A DNA stretch of 64,000 nt. Source: an uncultured Bacilli bacterium. GTDB lineage: Bacteria; Bacillota_I; Bacilli_A; RF39; UBA660. The stretch lies in assembly GCA_944358705.1 (NCBI GenBank), contig CALVRR010000004.1, positions 1 through 64,000 of the forward strand, given 5' to 3'. The position numbers and the translations under genes are program-made. The notes beneath the pieces were generated by a model, which saw only the letters and a program-made list of their open reading frames with translations, was not told where the DNA came from and ran no database searches. The number at the start of each line of letters is the position of its first letter. Within the stretch, counting starts at the first letter, position 1. Below, piece after piece: positions 1 to 7,739 of this stretch.

Positions 1-50
<50 letters not shown>

Positions 51-51
51 A

Positions 52-128
52 TGGTGGGCGATATAGGACTCGAACCTATGACCCCCTGCTTGTAAGGCAG
101 GTGCTCTAACCAACTGAGCTAATCGCCC
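52..128 (-). tRNA. tRNA-Val(UAC) with encoded CCA
   Basis: Complete cloverleaf on the minus strand: acceptor GGGCGAT pairs with ATCGCCC, D arm AGCTCAGTTGG, anticodon stem CCTGC/GCAGG with loop CTTACAA (anticodon TAC), T arm GGTTCGAGTCC, and an encoded CCA end. It is 77 nt long. A strong promoter lies just upstream. Confidence 0.95.
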
Positions 129-151
129 AAAAATGTCAGTTGACAGTACTA

Positions 152-180
152 AATATACCAACATTTTAATTGTTTGTCAA
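152..180 (-). promoter_or_regulatory. Sigma-A promoter of the tRNA-Val/Thr unit
   Basis: Minus strand -35 TTGACA (175-180), 17-bp spacer, -10 TATATT (152-157). The expected transcript starts a few bases before a short palindromic leader (TGTCAGTTGACA) and then tRNA-Val. Confidence 0.7.
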
Positions 181-198
181 TACCATCAACCCTATTTT

Positions 199-570
199 TT
201 AATTTTTTTGCATATTTTTTTGCATTTCCTTAGTTTTTTGAGAAATCCATACAGGTAAAAGTCTTTTTAAAGTAGAAAAACCTTTTGGAGTTTCAATAAT
301 TTTTCTGTTTCTTCGTTTAGAAAATTTATAATCAATATTTTTGATACTGAGTTTTACATGATAAGAATCAATATCACTATCATCTATAACAAGTGCCTTA
401 ATTGTTTCTCCGATATAAACATAATCTGCAGGATTTTTTACAAAAAAATCAGAAATTTCAGAAATATGAATCAAGCCACTATAATAATCATCTAAACTAA
501 CAAAAATACCGTATTTTTCAATTCCAGTAACACAACCTGTAACAATTTCCCCTTTCTTATATTGATTCAT
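199..570 (-). CDS. yugI: S1-domain RNA-binding protein, YugI/CvfD family
   Basis: A 123-residue protein with one S1 RNA-binding domain at about residues 5-75 (IVTGCVTGIEKYGIFVSL, GLIHISEIS). It ends in a basic tail containing GFSTLKRLLPVWI, which matches the GFNTLKDKLEEWI tail of B. subtilis YugI (general stress protein 13). Members of this family associate with ribosomes and modulate stress-related translation. The ATG at 570 is preceded by AGGAAG at good spacing; the TTG one codon earlier is unlikely. It is transcribed divergently from the NifU-like gene from its own promoter (590-618). No terminator is visible before the tRNA promoter. Confidence 0.8.
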   Translation of the reverse strand: MNQYKKGEIVTGCVTGIEKYGIFVSLDDYYSGLIHISEISDFFVKNPADYVYIGETIKALVIDDSDIDSYHVKLSIKNIDYKFSKRRNRKIIETPKGFSTLKRLLPVWISQKTKEMQKNMQKN

Positions 571-589
571 CAAAACACTTCCTATAACA

Positions 590-618
590 AGTATATCATC
601 AAATTAAAATCTGCACAA
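590..618 (-). promoter_or_regulatory. Sigma-A promoter of yugI-like gene
   Basis: Minus strand -35 TTGTGC (613-618), 17-bp spacer, -10 TATACT (590-595), about 20 bases upstream of the ATG at 570. Confidence 0.55.
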
Positions 619-634
619 GAATTAACCCTTACTC

Positions 635-663
635 TTTACTACAAAGAAAAAAATATATATAAT
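635..663 (+). promoter_or_regulatory. Probable promoter of the NifU-like gene
   Basis: Plus strand -35-like TTTACT (635-640), 17-bp spacer, perfect -10 TATAAT (658-663). It is back to back with the yugI promoter. The -35 is weak. Confidence 0.4.
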
Positions 664-679
664 AAAAATGGTGATTAAA

Positions 680-913
680 ATGAAAGACACAACAGAATTA
701 AAAATAAAAAAAACAATTGATAAAATTCGACCATATTTAATAAATGATGGAGGAGACTTAGAATTTATTAAATACGAAAATAACATTGTGTATATTAAAT
801 TGACAGGAGCATGTGAAAATTGTCCAATGATGGACATCACTATAAAAGATGGCATTGAACAATTACTAATAAATGAAATACCAGAAATTAAAGAAGTTAG
901 AAATGTATCATAG
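680..913 (+). CDS. NifU-like Fe-S scaffold/carrier protein, YutI type
   Basis: A 77-residue stand-alone NifU C-terminal domain. It has the conserved core DGGDLEFI and the cluster-binding CENC pair (Cys45 and Cys48) inside LTGACENCPM. Such proteins carry or transfer [4Fe-4S] clusters to apo-enzymes in the cytoplasm. The ATG at 680 is preferred over the in-frame ATG at 668 because GGTGAT lies just upstream of it, the pattern used by many genes here. The last bases overlap the convergent yutH-like gene by 6 nt. In B. subtilis yutI is also near yutH, so the neighbourhood supports the call. Confidence 0.85.
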   Translation: MKDTTELKIKKTIDKIRPYLINDGGDLEFIKYENNIVYIKLTGACENCPMMDITIKDGIEQLLINEIPEIKEVRNVS

Positions 914-1801
914 CATTTCTTTTTTTATCCACATAATTTCAGGTATTTTAACAAATCTACAAATAATTTCATAAATATAACTTAAAAAAGTATTATATTC
1001 ATTAACACGTAATATTATTTTTTTTACTTCATACTCCTGCAATCTATGATTAATAACTTCATCATAGATATCAAAATAATAGGATGGAAAAATCAACCTA
1101 GAATAAAGCAAAATATAATCATTATACGAAAAAGAAAACAATTGAAAAAATTCAAAAAAGTTAACAGTACGATATCTATCAGAGAAAAATAAATATTTTA
1201 TATATTCAGCTATTTCACGAGAATAATAATCAATAACAAAATTTTTAGGATGAAAAATATTATCAGAACAAATTCTTTTATGACATAAATAAAGCATAGC
1301 ATCACTTTGAAAATAATTCTGATCTAAATTATACTTAATATAACTAATAGCATTTTCAGCCATCCCAATAAAATAATAAAAACTCTCATTGATTATAGGA
1401 TACATATTATATATGTTTTTAAACTGATATTCATAATAATCTATTTTCTTAGACCACAAAACATCCCAAGATGTTTTTTTAATATAATGCCCATTAGAAA
1501 ATAATTTAGGTATATTAATAATGTCATCCATAAGAGAAAATGAAAAATTATCATGTAAAAATAACGCATACCAATTATCATCAATATAACAAAAATCCTT
1601 ATGATAAATATTAGGAATTATAGGAAAATATTTTTTTGATAAATTTATTTTCAATATTTTTAATATTTCATTAAACTGATTAAGATTAAATATTTTTTCA
1701 AAAGAATATAATTTTTTTTGATATCTAAAATAATATATATCCCTAACCTTGGTCAATTCAATATTATCAATTTGATAATAAAACATTATTTTATTTTTCA
1801 T
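908..1801 (-). CDS. yutH: CotS/YutH-family spore coat-associated protein (degenerate kinase fold)
   Basis: A 297-residue protein, very rich in Tyr, Phe, Ile and Asn. The segment LCHKRICSDNIF followed by FVIDYYSREIAEYI aligns with the phosphotransferase-fold active region of the CotS/YsxE/YutH spore proteins, where HGD-x-N is expected. The catalytic Asp is absent, so it is probably not an active kinase. The YsxE-like protein at 12498-13382 has the same LxHKxxCxxN pattern. Position next to the YutI-type gene repeats the B. subtilis yutI/yutH neighbourhood. No Shine-Dalgarno site precedes the ATG, and a sigma-E-type -10 lies 5 nt upstream, so the mRNA may be leaderless. Exact orthology to YutH is inferred. 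Confidence 0.6.
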   Translation of the reverse strand: MKNKIMFYYQIDNIELTKVRDIYYFRYQKKLYSFEKIFNLNQFNEILKILKINLSKKYFPIIPNIYHKDFCYIDDNWYALFLHDNFSFSLMDDIINIPKLFSNGHYIKKTSWDVLWSKKIDYYEYQFKNIYNMYPIINESFYYFIGMAENAISYIKYNLDQNYFQSDAMLYLCHKRICSDNIFHPKNFVIDYYSREIAEYIKYLFFSDRYRTVNFFEFFQLFSFSYNDYILLYSRLIFPSYYFDIYDEVINHRLQEYEVKKIILRVNEYNTFLSYIYEIICRFVKIPEIMWIKKEML

Positions 1802-1806
1802 ATTTT

Positions 1807-1834
1807 ATTATATGGAACAAAAAAATAAATATTA
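1807..1834 (-). promoter_or_regulatory. Candidate sigma-E (mother-cell) promoter of yutH-like gene
   Basis: Minus strand TAATATT (1828-1834) fits the sigma-E -35 KMATATT in all seven positions. A 13-bp spacer and CATATAAT (1807-1814) follow. The same 7-13-8 layout with an identical -10 precedes spoVID at 14202-14229. The -10 ends 5 nt before the ATG. Confidence 0.5.
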
Positions 1835-1851
1835 CTTTAATTATTTTATAT

Positions 1852-1887
1852 AAAAAAAGACTGTCAGCATTTACAACACTAACAATC
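1852..1887 (-). terminator. Rho-independent terminator after the 419-aa gene
   Basis: Minus strand 13-bp stem (1875-1887 with 1859-1871, several G-U pairs), 3-nt loop, then seven U residues. Confidence 0.75.
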
Positions 1888-1904
1888 AAAATATCATACT
1901 TATT

Positions 1905-3164
1905 TTAAGCGGCTTTTCTTTTTATATGAGTCACTTGATCTGTCTCACCTATTAAACCAGCAAATTCATCGCGTTGATGTGTATATTCAGCAGCTTTCGC
2001 TTCTTGCATTTGTCTTTCTGCAACCAAAGCACTAATCTGCCCTTCTTTCTCTTGATTGGCTTGTTGATACAACTCAATTTGCTCTTTTACTTGAACACAA
2101 ACTTGTCTATACCCTTCAAGAGCTTCATTACACTTATCTTTTGCTTCTTGTAATTTAGCCGTTTCTTCCTCAACACGAGCATCTAAAGACTTTGAAGCCT
2201 TTTTTGCACGTTCTATATTAGCCTTTGCCTCTTCAAAACTAATAATATCCCCTGGTAACTCATTCCCACTATCCTTAAAAGAAGTTTCATATTGCTTTAA
2301 TCGGTTTAAATAATTATCTTCCTCAGATTCCTTATTACTATCACTATTAGACATACTAAACACAAAACGATTTTCATCACTATCAATTGAAACAGTTTTA
2401 GTACTTTCAACTTCCTGACGCTCTGGAACTATAATAGGAGTTTCTCTACCTCTTTCTGGTTGTACATCTTTAGCAATAGTATCATCCGCAACTTTCTCAC
2501 TTGAAGAAAAAATCTCATCATTTATATGACCTACCGTTGGAATTCCCTTAATTTCTGCGTTCTCACTATACTTATCAGTCTTAGCTTTAACTGCAGCAGG
2601 TCCAACTTTAACTCTATTATCGCTTTCAAAAGCACCATCTACAGCATCACGGATTTTACTAGTATCTACTTTAGACGTATCAATAGTAATAGAACTATCC
2701 TGACCAAATATTTGTGAAGATTCACTCTCAGAAATAGAATCAACATTCAAAGATGGTGTTAAAGAAGTATCATTCTCCACTTCATTCTTAGTATCGTCAG
2801 TAAAATAAGAACCAGCATCATGAACTTTAACATATGTAGAATCAGGTAATCTAATAGGTTTATTACCAAATATATCAAAAACATCAAAATAAGAATTTAT
2901 ATAAAGTTTTCTAGTATCATCCGAAACCGTGGAACTTCCCATATCAGAAACAGTTTGATTCTGACTTTCTACATTCACAGAACCCACTTCACTATTAGAT
3001 TTAATTTCTCCTATGGAAGGTTGTAAAGAATGATGTTGAACATACAAATCTACATTCACCTTAGATTCATTCTTCATTTTAATTCTTTTTATAGGAAAAG
3101 GAACTATTTTATCTGTATTTACCTCATATGGAATTACTTCTTTATTTAAAACTATATTTTCCAT
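1905..3164 (-). CDS. Unknown 419-aa acidic protein with C-terminal coiled coil
   Basis: No family recognised. Residues 1-30 form a short basic, valine-rich segment (PFPIKRIKMKNESKVNVDLY). About 250 residues follow that are rich in Ser, Asp, Val and Thr and look disordered. Residues about 300-405 are a strongly heptad-like Glu/Lys/Ala/Gln coiled coil, ending in IKRKAA. There is no signal peptide or membrane segment. The start has a strong AAGGAGG, and the gene lies 20 nt downstream of the DUF1292 gene in the same unit, closed by a terminator. It sits inside a block of sporulation genes, so a scaffolding or coat-associated role is possible, but this is inference from position only. Confidence 0.6.
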   Translation of the reverse strand: MENIVLNKEVIPYEVNTDKIVPFPIKRIKMKNESKVNVDLYVQHHSLQPSIGEIKSNSEVGSVNVESQNQTVSDMGSSTVSDDTRKLYINSYFDVFDIFGNKPIRLPDSTYVKVHDAGSYFTDDTKNEVENDTSLTPSLNVDSISESESSQIFGQDSSITIDTSKVDTSKIRDAVDGAFESDNRVKVGPAAVKAKTDKYSENAEIKGIPTVGHINDEIFSSSEKVADDTIAKDVQPERGRETPIIVPERQEVESTKTVSIDSDENRFVFSMSNSDSNKESEEDNYLNRLKQYETSFKDSGNELPGDIISFEEAKANIERAKKASKSLDARVEEETAKLQEAKDKCNEALEGYRQVCVQVKEQIELYQQANQEKEGQISALVAERQMQEAKAAEYTHQRDEFAGLIGETDQVTHIKRKAA

Positions 3165-3184
3165 TTACTATTCCTCCTTAATTA

Positions 3185-3448
3185 CTATTCTCCTTTTGCA
3201 AGTTCACGTAAAACATCTTTAATTCTATTCCACTCTTCTTCACTTTCAACACCTAACAATTTAGCACCACCATTAGAGCGATCAACATTAGAAACATAAA
3301 CGGTAATATTATTGTCTTCATCACGTTCATTTTTAGTATAAATTACATATTCTTTTTTATTATCTTTAAATTCAAAAGCGAACACAACTTCAACTTCTTC
3401 GCTAGATCCGTCCTCTGATACAATTTTCATCATTTTCTTTTCTTCCAT
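3185..3448 (-). CDS. DUF1292 (YrzB-type) small acidic protein
   Basis: An 87-residue cytoplasmic protein matching the DUF1292 pattern: an acidic N-terminus, then FEFKDNKKEYVIYTKNE, an acidic turn, VYVSNVD, and a final helix SEEEWNRIKDVLRELAKGE. B. subtilis YrzB has this layout, and its function is unknown. GGGAGGT precedes the ATG. A promoter (3482-3509) lies upstream and the 419-aa gene follows after 20 nt, so the two form a unit separate from yutD. Confidence 0.75.
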   Translation of the reverse strand: MEEKKMMKIVSEDGSSEEVEVVFAFEFKDNKKEYVIYTKNERDEDNNITVYVSNVDRSNGGAKLLGVESEEEWNRIKDVLRELAKGE

Positions 3449-3481
3449 AAAATGACCTCCCTTTATTATCCATATAATACA

Positions 3482-3509
3482 ATTATATCGTATTTTAAAG
3501 AAATTACAA
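3482..3509 (-). promoter_or_regulatory. Sigma-A promoter of DUF1292 unit
   Basis: Minus strand -35 TTGTAA (3504-3509), 16-bp spacer, -10 TATAAT (3482-3487). It begins immediately after the yutD stop codon. Confidence 0.55.
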
Positions 3510-3791
3510 CTATTTTTTATTAACTTTTTTTAATAAAAAGGTTTTTGTTCCAAAATGACAATACTCTTTCTTATAATTTTCTAAAAAAGCTATATCATTA
3601 TATTTTTTTACATTTTTATGATTACTGTCATAAAAACCTTTTAATCTTACTCTATCTCCAGAAAAATCTCCGAATATATAATCAAAATCCTTAAAATAGT
3701 CAGTCACGTATTCTTTAATATTATCAAAAACAAAGCAATTATCATTAGAAATCAATTCATAAGTACATCCATTAAACTCATAATGTTTCAT
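3510..3791 (-). CDS. yutD: YutD family protein
   Basis: A 93-residue protein. The diagnostic segment FDYIFGDFSGDRVRLKGFYD aligns with B. subtilis YutD (YDYIVGDWGYGQLRLKGFF), followed by the conserved EYCHFGTKTFLLKKV end. The family is widespread in Bacillota and of unknown function. GAGGTGAT precedes the ATG. It lies 31 nt downstream of yunB, as part of the sigG-ymxH-yunB-yutD string. The yutD/yunB neighbourhood is also seen in Bacillus. Confidence 0.8.
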   Translation of the reverse strand: MKHYEFNGCTYELISNDNCFVFDNIKEYVTDYFKDFDYIFGDFSGDRVRLKGFYDSNHKNVKKYNDIAFLENYKKEYCHFGTKTFLLKKVNKK

Positions 3792-3822
3792 TTTATCACC
3801 TCTTTAATTATTATAACATGCA

Positions 3823-4542
3823 TTAAGCAATTTCTGGAAAAAAAGAAGTTTGAGAACTTTTATCCAAAATACCACCATAATAATCTGGAACAATGCCAGA
3901 AACAATTTTAATACTTAAAGGAGCGGTAATAGAAATAGTAACATCTTTAGACGACCTTGGTAAAGATATTCTTTCTTTCACTTCCACTTGTATATATAAC
4001 TCTAAATATAAATTATTAATACCATAGCTAGTAACTTTGGTTTTTAATGTACTGCTTACTTGGCCTAAAAATGACATTTTAATTGGAACAACCGGACCTA
4101 AATTATTAAGAAAACCGTTGCCAGTTAATGAACCAATTGGTATTTCACAAACCAATCCAGATTCTACTCCTCGAAAATTACTTCCTTCAATAGGAGAACT
4201 CAAAGAAAAATCCTTAATATTTCCCTCTTCTAATTTCTTTAATTTAGAATAAATATTTTCATTGACTCTTTTTAACAATAAATTCACTTTTTGAGTGTCA
4301 TAATCAATCATCTCTATTTCATTATTACCATTTTTTGTAATAACAAACAACTCATCACTTTGCTCTTTTGCCAACACATCATTCACAGAGGAATCAATAA
4401 TATTAGAAGTAATACGCTCAACTTCTAGATTCAAATAATTGAGCAAAATAGGATTTACTTTTTTCCCCAAGAAACACACACAAAAAAAAGAAAGGAAACA
4501 ACAAGCTACAAAAATGAATACCATCTTCTTTAATATACTCAT
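3823..4542 (-). CDS. yunB: Sporulation protein YunB
   Basis: A 239-residue protein with one N-terminal membrane segment (residues 8-28). The ectodomain shows the YunB signatures: a helix with ERITSNIIDSSVNDVL, then IPIGSLTGNGFLNNLGPVVP, IKMSFLGQVSSTLKTKV and YGINNLYLELYIQVEV. In B. subtilis YunB is a mother-cell membrane protein needed for efficient sporulation. The start overlaps the ymxH stop as ATGA, indicating translational coupling. It is of normal length for the family. Confidence 0.9.
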   Translation of the reverse strand: MSILKKMVFIFVACCFLSFFCVCFLGKKVNPILLNYLNLEVERITSNIIDSSVNDVLAKEQSDELFVITKNGNNEIEMIDYDTQKVNLLLKRVNENIYSKLKKLEEGNIKDFSLSSPIEGSNFRGVESGLVCEIPIGSLTGNGFLNNLGPVVPIKMSFLGQVSSTLKTKVTSYGINNLYLELYIQVEVKERISLPRSSKDVTISITAPLSIKIVSGIVPDYYGGILDKSSQTSFFPEIA

Positions 4543-4769
4543 TTTGTATTAGTATTTACTAAAATAACATCTTCTCCTATTTTAGTAATATCCTTCCACA
4601 ATATCTTAGTATCATTATCACGATTAAAATTGAAAAAAGATTTTCCAGATTCAATAATCAAAGACTCAATACGTCCATCCATCATAACATTAACATCGAT
4701 AATATTCCCAACATTTTTTCCATCTACAACAGATACAATACTTTTACTTTGAAGTTCCGATAAACGCAT
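4539..4769 (-). CDS. ymxH: YlmC/YmxH-family PRC-barrel sporulation protein
   Basis: A 76-residue single PRC-barrel domain: MRLSELQSKSIVSVVDGKNVGNI, then MMDGRIESLIIE and WKDITKIGEDVILV. The YlmC/YmxH family is tied to sporulation, and ylmC lies next to sigG in B. subtilis. Here the gene also follows sigG directly, 27 nt downstream, with AGGTGG before the ATG. Its biochemical role is not established. Confidence 0.85.
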   Translation of the reverse strand: MRLSELQSKSIVSVVDGKNVGNIIDVNVMMDGRIESLIIESGKSFFNFNRDNDTKILWKDITKIGEDVILVNTNTK

Positions 4770-4796
4770 TCTACCACCTAATAAACTATATGCATT

Positions 4797-5573
4797 TTAT
4801 TTCAAAACTTTCTTTAATTGTTTAATAGCGCCTTTTTCAATTCTAGAAACTTGAGCCTGACTAATCTGTAATTCTTCAGCAATTTCCATTTGAGTCTTAC
4901 CAATAACAAAACGTTCATCTAAAATATATTGCTCGCGATCTTCTAAATTTTGTATAGCTTCATCTAAGGCAATTCGCATAGAAATTTCATTACTATTAGT
5001 ACTTTTATCTTCAATCTGATCAAACAAATATATCGTATCACCACCATCAGAATATATAGGTTCAAACATACTAACTGGCTCACGCAAAGAATCAAGCGCC
5101 TGTACCACATCAAATAAAGAAATATTCAAATAGGCAGCAACATCATCTAAAGAAGGCTCAACTCCAGTTTGCGTATATACTTGCTCTTTATATTTTAAAG
5201 CTTTATATGCAATATCTCTCACTGAGCGACTAACACGTACACTATTATTATCACGTAAATAACGACGGACTTCACCTAAAATCATTGGAACAGCATACGT
5301 AGAAAATTTAACTTCATGTGACAAATCAAAATTATCAATAGCTTTTAATAAACCAACACACCCTATTTGAAACAAATCATCCATATTCTCGACTCGATGC
5401 TGAAATCTTTTTAAAATAGAAAGTACTAATTTTAAATTTCCTTCAACTAATAAATCTCTAGCCTCTAAATCTCCCTGATGTAACCTAGAAAACAATGTAT
5501 TCATCTCTTCATTACTCAAAACAGGAATACTACTAGTATCAATACCACTAATTTCAACTTTGTATTTAGACAT
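4797..5573 (-). CDS. sigG: Late forespore sigma factor SigG
   Basis: A 258-residue sigma-70 factor with regions 2 (DDLFQIGCVGLLKAID, FDLSHEVKFSTYAVPMI), 3 and 4 (GKTQMEIAEELQISQAQVSR). It is co-linear with B. subtilis SigG, including the N-terminal KVEISGIDTSSIPVL and the YLRDNNSVRVSRSVRDIAYK stretch that separates SigG/SigF from other factors. It directs late gene expression in the forespore. The leader holds an inverted repeat that pairs with part of its ribosome binding site (5574-5617). It is followed by ymxH, yunB and yutD. Choice of SigG over SigF rests on the N-terminus and on the ymxH neighbour. Confidence 0.93.
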   Translation of the reverse strand: MSKYKVEISGIDTSSIPVLSNEEMNTLFSRLHQGDLEARDLLVEGNLKLVLSILKRFQHRVENMDDLFQIGCVGLLKAIDNFDLSHEVKFSTYAVPMILGEVRRYLRDNNSVRVSRSVRDIAYKALKYKEQVYTQTGVEPSLDDVAAYLNISLFDVVQALDSLREPVSMFEPIYSDGGDTIYLFDQIEDKSTNSNEISMRIALDEAIQNLEDREQYILDERFVIGKTQMEIAEELQISQAQVSRIEKGAIKQLKKVLK

Positions 5574-5617
5574 AAAAAACTCCTTTCACCTTTCTTATGA
5601 GATAAAAAGAGTTTTTT
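5574..5617 (-). promoter_or_regulatory. sigG leader hairpin covering part of the ribosome binding site
   Basis: On the mRNA, AAAAAACUC (5617-5609) can pair with GAGUUUUUU (5582-5574) directly before the AUG. The 3' arm includes three bases of the GAAAGGAG ribosome binding site, and the loop is 26 nt. The stem is mostly A-U, so pairing would be weak and possibly tunable. Confidence 0.4.
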
Positions 5618-5687
5618 TATTCAAAAATATAATAATTTTATTATTCTTATAACAAATTGCATTCATTCATATAAATTATAGAAAACA

Positions 5688-6503
5688 TCATTTATCATAA
5701 TTATCTAAAAACGAAATTTTTTGACCTTCTTTTTTTATACCTAAAAGAGTATCAACATTCACATTCTCCGAAGACTTAAAAATATTAGCACCAATATTAG
5801 GATTTTTAGACTCAAATTGTCGTATCAAATGCTTCATTTCTAATCGTTTTGAATCAACATTATTAGAATCCGTAAACTTACATGCACAATTAATAAAACT
5901 TAACTGATTATATTTTGCCCAACGAATAATAGCATCCTCTCTTACAAAATAAAGAGGACGAATAAGTTCCATTCCAGAAAAATTAGTACTTCTCAATTTC
6001 GGTGGCATACTTTTATATTCTCCACCATAAAAAATAGACAACAAAATAGTTTCAATAACATCATCAAAATGATGCCCTAAAGCAATTTTATTACACCCAA
6101 GTTCTTGAGCTCTAGCATATAAAAAGCCTCGACGCATACGAGCACATAAATAACAAGGAGAATTTGTTTGTTGATCTACGATATCAAATATTTTAGACGG
6201 AAAAACTTGAATATCAATACCTAACACGCGTGCATTTTCCAAAATTTGATCATAAATTTCTGAACGGTATCCAGGATTCATTACAATATAACAAATTTCA
6301 AATTTAACCTTACCATGTTTTTGCAATTCTTCCATACACTTCGCCAAAAGCATAGAATCCTTACCACCCGAAATACACACCGCTATTTTATCGCCTTCCT
6401 GAATCAATTGATAATCACGAACAGCCTTTGTAAAAGGACGCCATATTTCTTTTCTAAACTTAGTAATAATACTACGTTCAATTTCCTCTTTCCTAGTTAA
6501 CAC
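5688..6503 (-). CDS. TtcA-family tRNA 2-thiolation enzyme (PP-loop ATPase)
   Basis: A 271-residue PP-loop ATPase with SGGKDS at residues 45-50, the CYLC pair at 117/120, GHHFDD at 143-148, and a third cysteine region INCACKF near 206. This is the TtcA layout, in which three cysteines hold a [4Fe-4S] cluster that delivers sulfur to cytidine-32 of tRNA. Some Bacillota relatives in this family act on other positions, so the substrate is inferred. The start is GTG with a poor ribosome binding site. It has its own promoter, whose -35 lies inside the trmL terminator. Confidence 0.8.
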   Translation of the reverse strand: MLTRKEEIERSIITKFRKEIWRPFTKAVRDYQLIQEGDKIAVCISGGKDSMLLAKCMEELQKHGKVKFEICYIVMNPGYRSEIYDQILENARVLGIDIQVFPSKIFDIVDQQTNSPCYLCARMRRGFLYARAQELGCNKIALGHHFDDVIETILLSIFYGGEYKSMPPKLRSTNFSGMELIRPLYFVREDAIIRWAKYNQLSFINCACKFTDSNNVDSKRLEMKHLIRQFESKNPNIGANIFKSSENVNVDTLLGIKKEGQKISFLDNYDK

Positions 6504-6539
6504 AAAACCACTACTTTCTAAGTCATTTCAAATATAATG

Positions 6540-6568
6540 ATTATAGCCTAATAAAATAAAAAAAGCAA
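6540..6568 (-). promoter_or_regulatory. Sigma-A promoter of the TtcA-family gene
   Basis: Minus strand -35 TTGCTT (6563-6568), 17-bp spacer, -10 TATAAT (6540-6545). The -35 overlaps the 3' arm and U tract of the trmL terminator. Confidence 0.6.
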
Positions 6569-6587
6569 ATTATATAAAATAATCCGC
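6556..6587 (-). terminator. Terminator of trmL
   Basis: Minus strand 9-bp stem GCGGATTAT/ATAATTTGC (two G-U pairs), loop TTTAT, then a U-rich run. Confidence 0.65.
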
Positions 6588-6598
6588 TAACATAAAAA

Positions 6599-7108
6599 TT
6601 ATTGTTCTAGATAATCAGCACCTTTATGAGGCTCCGTAAAAAGTAACCCCTCATAATTTTGTTGCCTTAAAACTTCATAAATTACAATAGCAACACTATT
6701 AGAAACATTCAAAGCGCGAACATTTGCAGTCATAGGAATTCGCATACAATGATCCAAATCATTTTGTAATATTTCCTTCGGTATACCTGTAGACTCTTTT
6801 CCAAAAATAAAGTATAGGTTTTCTCCTTTTAAATTTTGATAATCAAAACTAGAATGAGGCTTTTTACCGTATCTTGTAAAATAATAATAAACACCTGGAT
6901 TCTTAGCTTTAAAATCAGAAAAGTTTTCATATACTTCAAAATCTAATTTATCAATATAATTAACACCAGATCGACGTAAATGAGCATCATCCAAAACAAA
7001 CCCCAATGGTTTAATCAAATGTAGCTTTGTCCCTGTAGCAACACAAGTTCTCATAATATTACCAGTATTTTGAGGAATCTCTGGTTCAAATAACACAATA
7101 TGATTCAT
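6599..7108 (-). CDS. trmL: tRNA (cytidine/uridine-34 2'-O)-methyltransferase TrmL
   Basis: A 169-residue SPOUT methyltransferase of usual TrmL length. Its motifs are PEIPQNTGNIMRTC near the N-terminus, LYFIFGKESTGIPKEIL, and the knot motif MTANVRALNVSNSVAIVIYE. It methylates the ribose of the wobble base in certain leucine tRNAs. GGGGTG precedes the ATG, and it starts 26 nt after the thioredoxin-like gene, so they are probably co-transcribed. It ends in a clear terminator. Confidence 0.92.
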   Translation of the reverse strand: MNHIVLFEPEIPQNTGNIMRTCVATGTKLHLIKPLGFVLDDAHLRRSGVNYIDKLDFEVYENFSDFKAKNPGVYYYFTRYGKKPHSSFDYQNLKGENLYFIFGKESTGIPKEILQNDLDHCMRIPMTANVRALNVSNSVAIVIYEVLRQQNYEGLLFTEPHKGADYLEQ

Positions 7109-7133
7109 AATTTCACCCCTAACGAAAAGGAGA

Positions 7134-7670
7134 TTACTCCCCCTCCCCTTGTCTTTTGATTTGATTCATTTCAATAAATTGTTCTGTTTGCGTAAGTGTA
7201 AGCTTATGATTCTTAGTTCCTTGCAACATTGCGCGAATCTCACCATCTTCAAAAATAACTAATGCTGGATAATTTTTCGTGATTTCCACCTTATAAGGAT
7301 ATTTAGCATTAAATTTATCTACAAATTGGTTCAAATCAATATTACTTAAATTTAAATAAATAATGCTATCTTGTAAATCTTCTTTTTCTATCAATTTTTT
7401 AAAACCTTTTTCATAATCTCTACAAATTTCATTTTCTGCAGTACACATATAAATAGCTGTAGATGGAGTTTCCATCACATAATGTTCTAGTTCATCTGGC
7501 TGAATCTCAGATAATGTATCTCTAATTACGGGAACCTTTCTTTGATGTTCATCATAAACATGATATAAATTGCACAGATAAAAAACCAACACCACAACAG
7601 CGACAAACATAATTAACAAAATAACATAATTTTTAACTGGAATGATTCTTTCTTCGGTACCTTTATTCAT
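7134..7670 (-). CDS. Membrane-anchored thioredoxin-fold-like protein
   Basis: A 178-residue protein with one membrane segment at about residues 14-35 and an outside domain. ETPSTAIYMCTAENEICRDY resembles the beta-strand-plus-active-loop of thioredoxin folds, and YPALVIFEDGEIRAMLQG resembles the cis-Pro/beta3-beta4 part. The two cysteines are spaced C-x6-C instead of CxxC, so ordinary disulfide exchange is doubtful. It is similar in build to bacteriocin-accessory-type thioredoxin-like proteins. GGAAGTGAT precedes the ATG. It lies between rlhA and trmL on the same strand. The fold call is inference and the function is unknown. Confidence 0.55.
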   Translation of the reverse strand: MNKGTEERIIPVKNYVILLIMFVAVVVLVFYLCNLYHVYDEHQRKVPVIRDTLSEIQPDELEHYVMETPSTAIYMCTAENEICRDYEKGFKKLIEKEDLQDSIIYLNLSNIDLNQFVDKFNAKYPYKVEITKNYPALVIFEDGEIRAMLQGTKNHKLTLTQTEQFIEMNQIKRQGEGE

Positions 7671-7739
7671 CTTTTATCACTTCCTATCTAAAATTATTTT
7701 ATCATAAAACATTTAATTTTAACACTAGAAAATAAGTTA

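Noticed and set aside
622..855. 77-aa minus-strand frame opposite the NifU-like gene
   Set aside because: It lies within a well-supported gene on the other strand, has no ribosome binding site, and its hydrophobic look comes from AT-rich antisense sequence.
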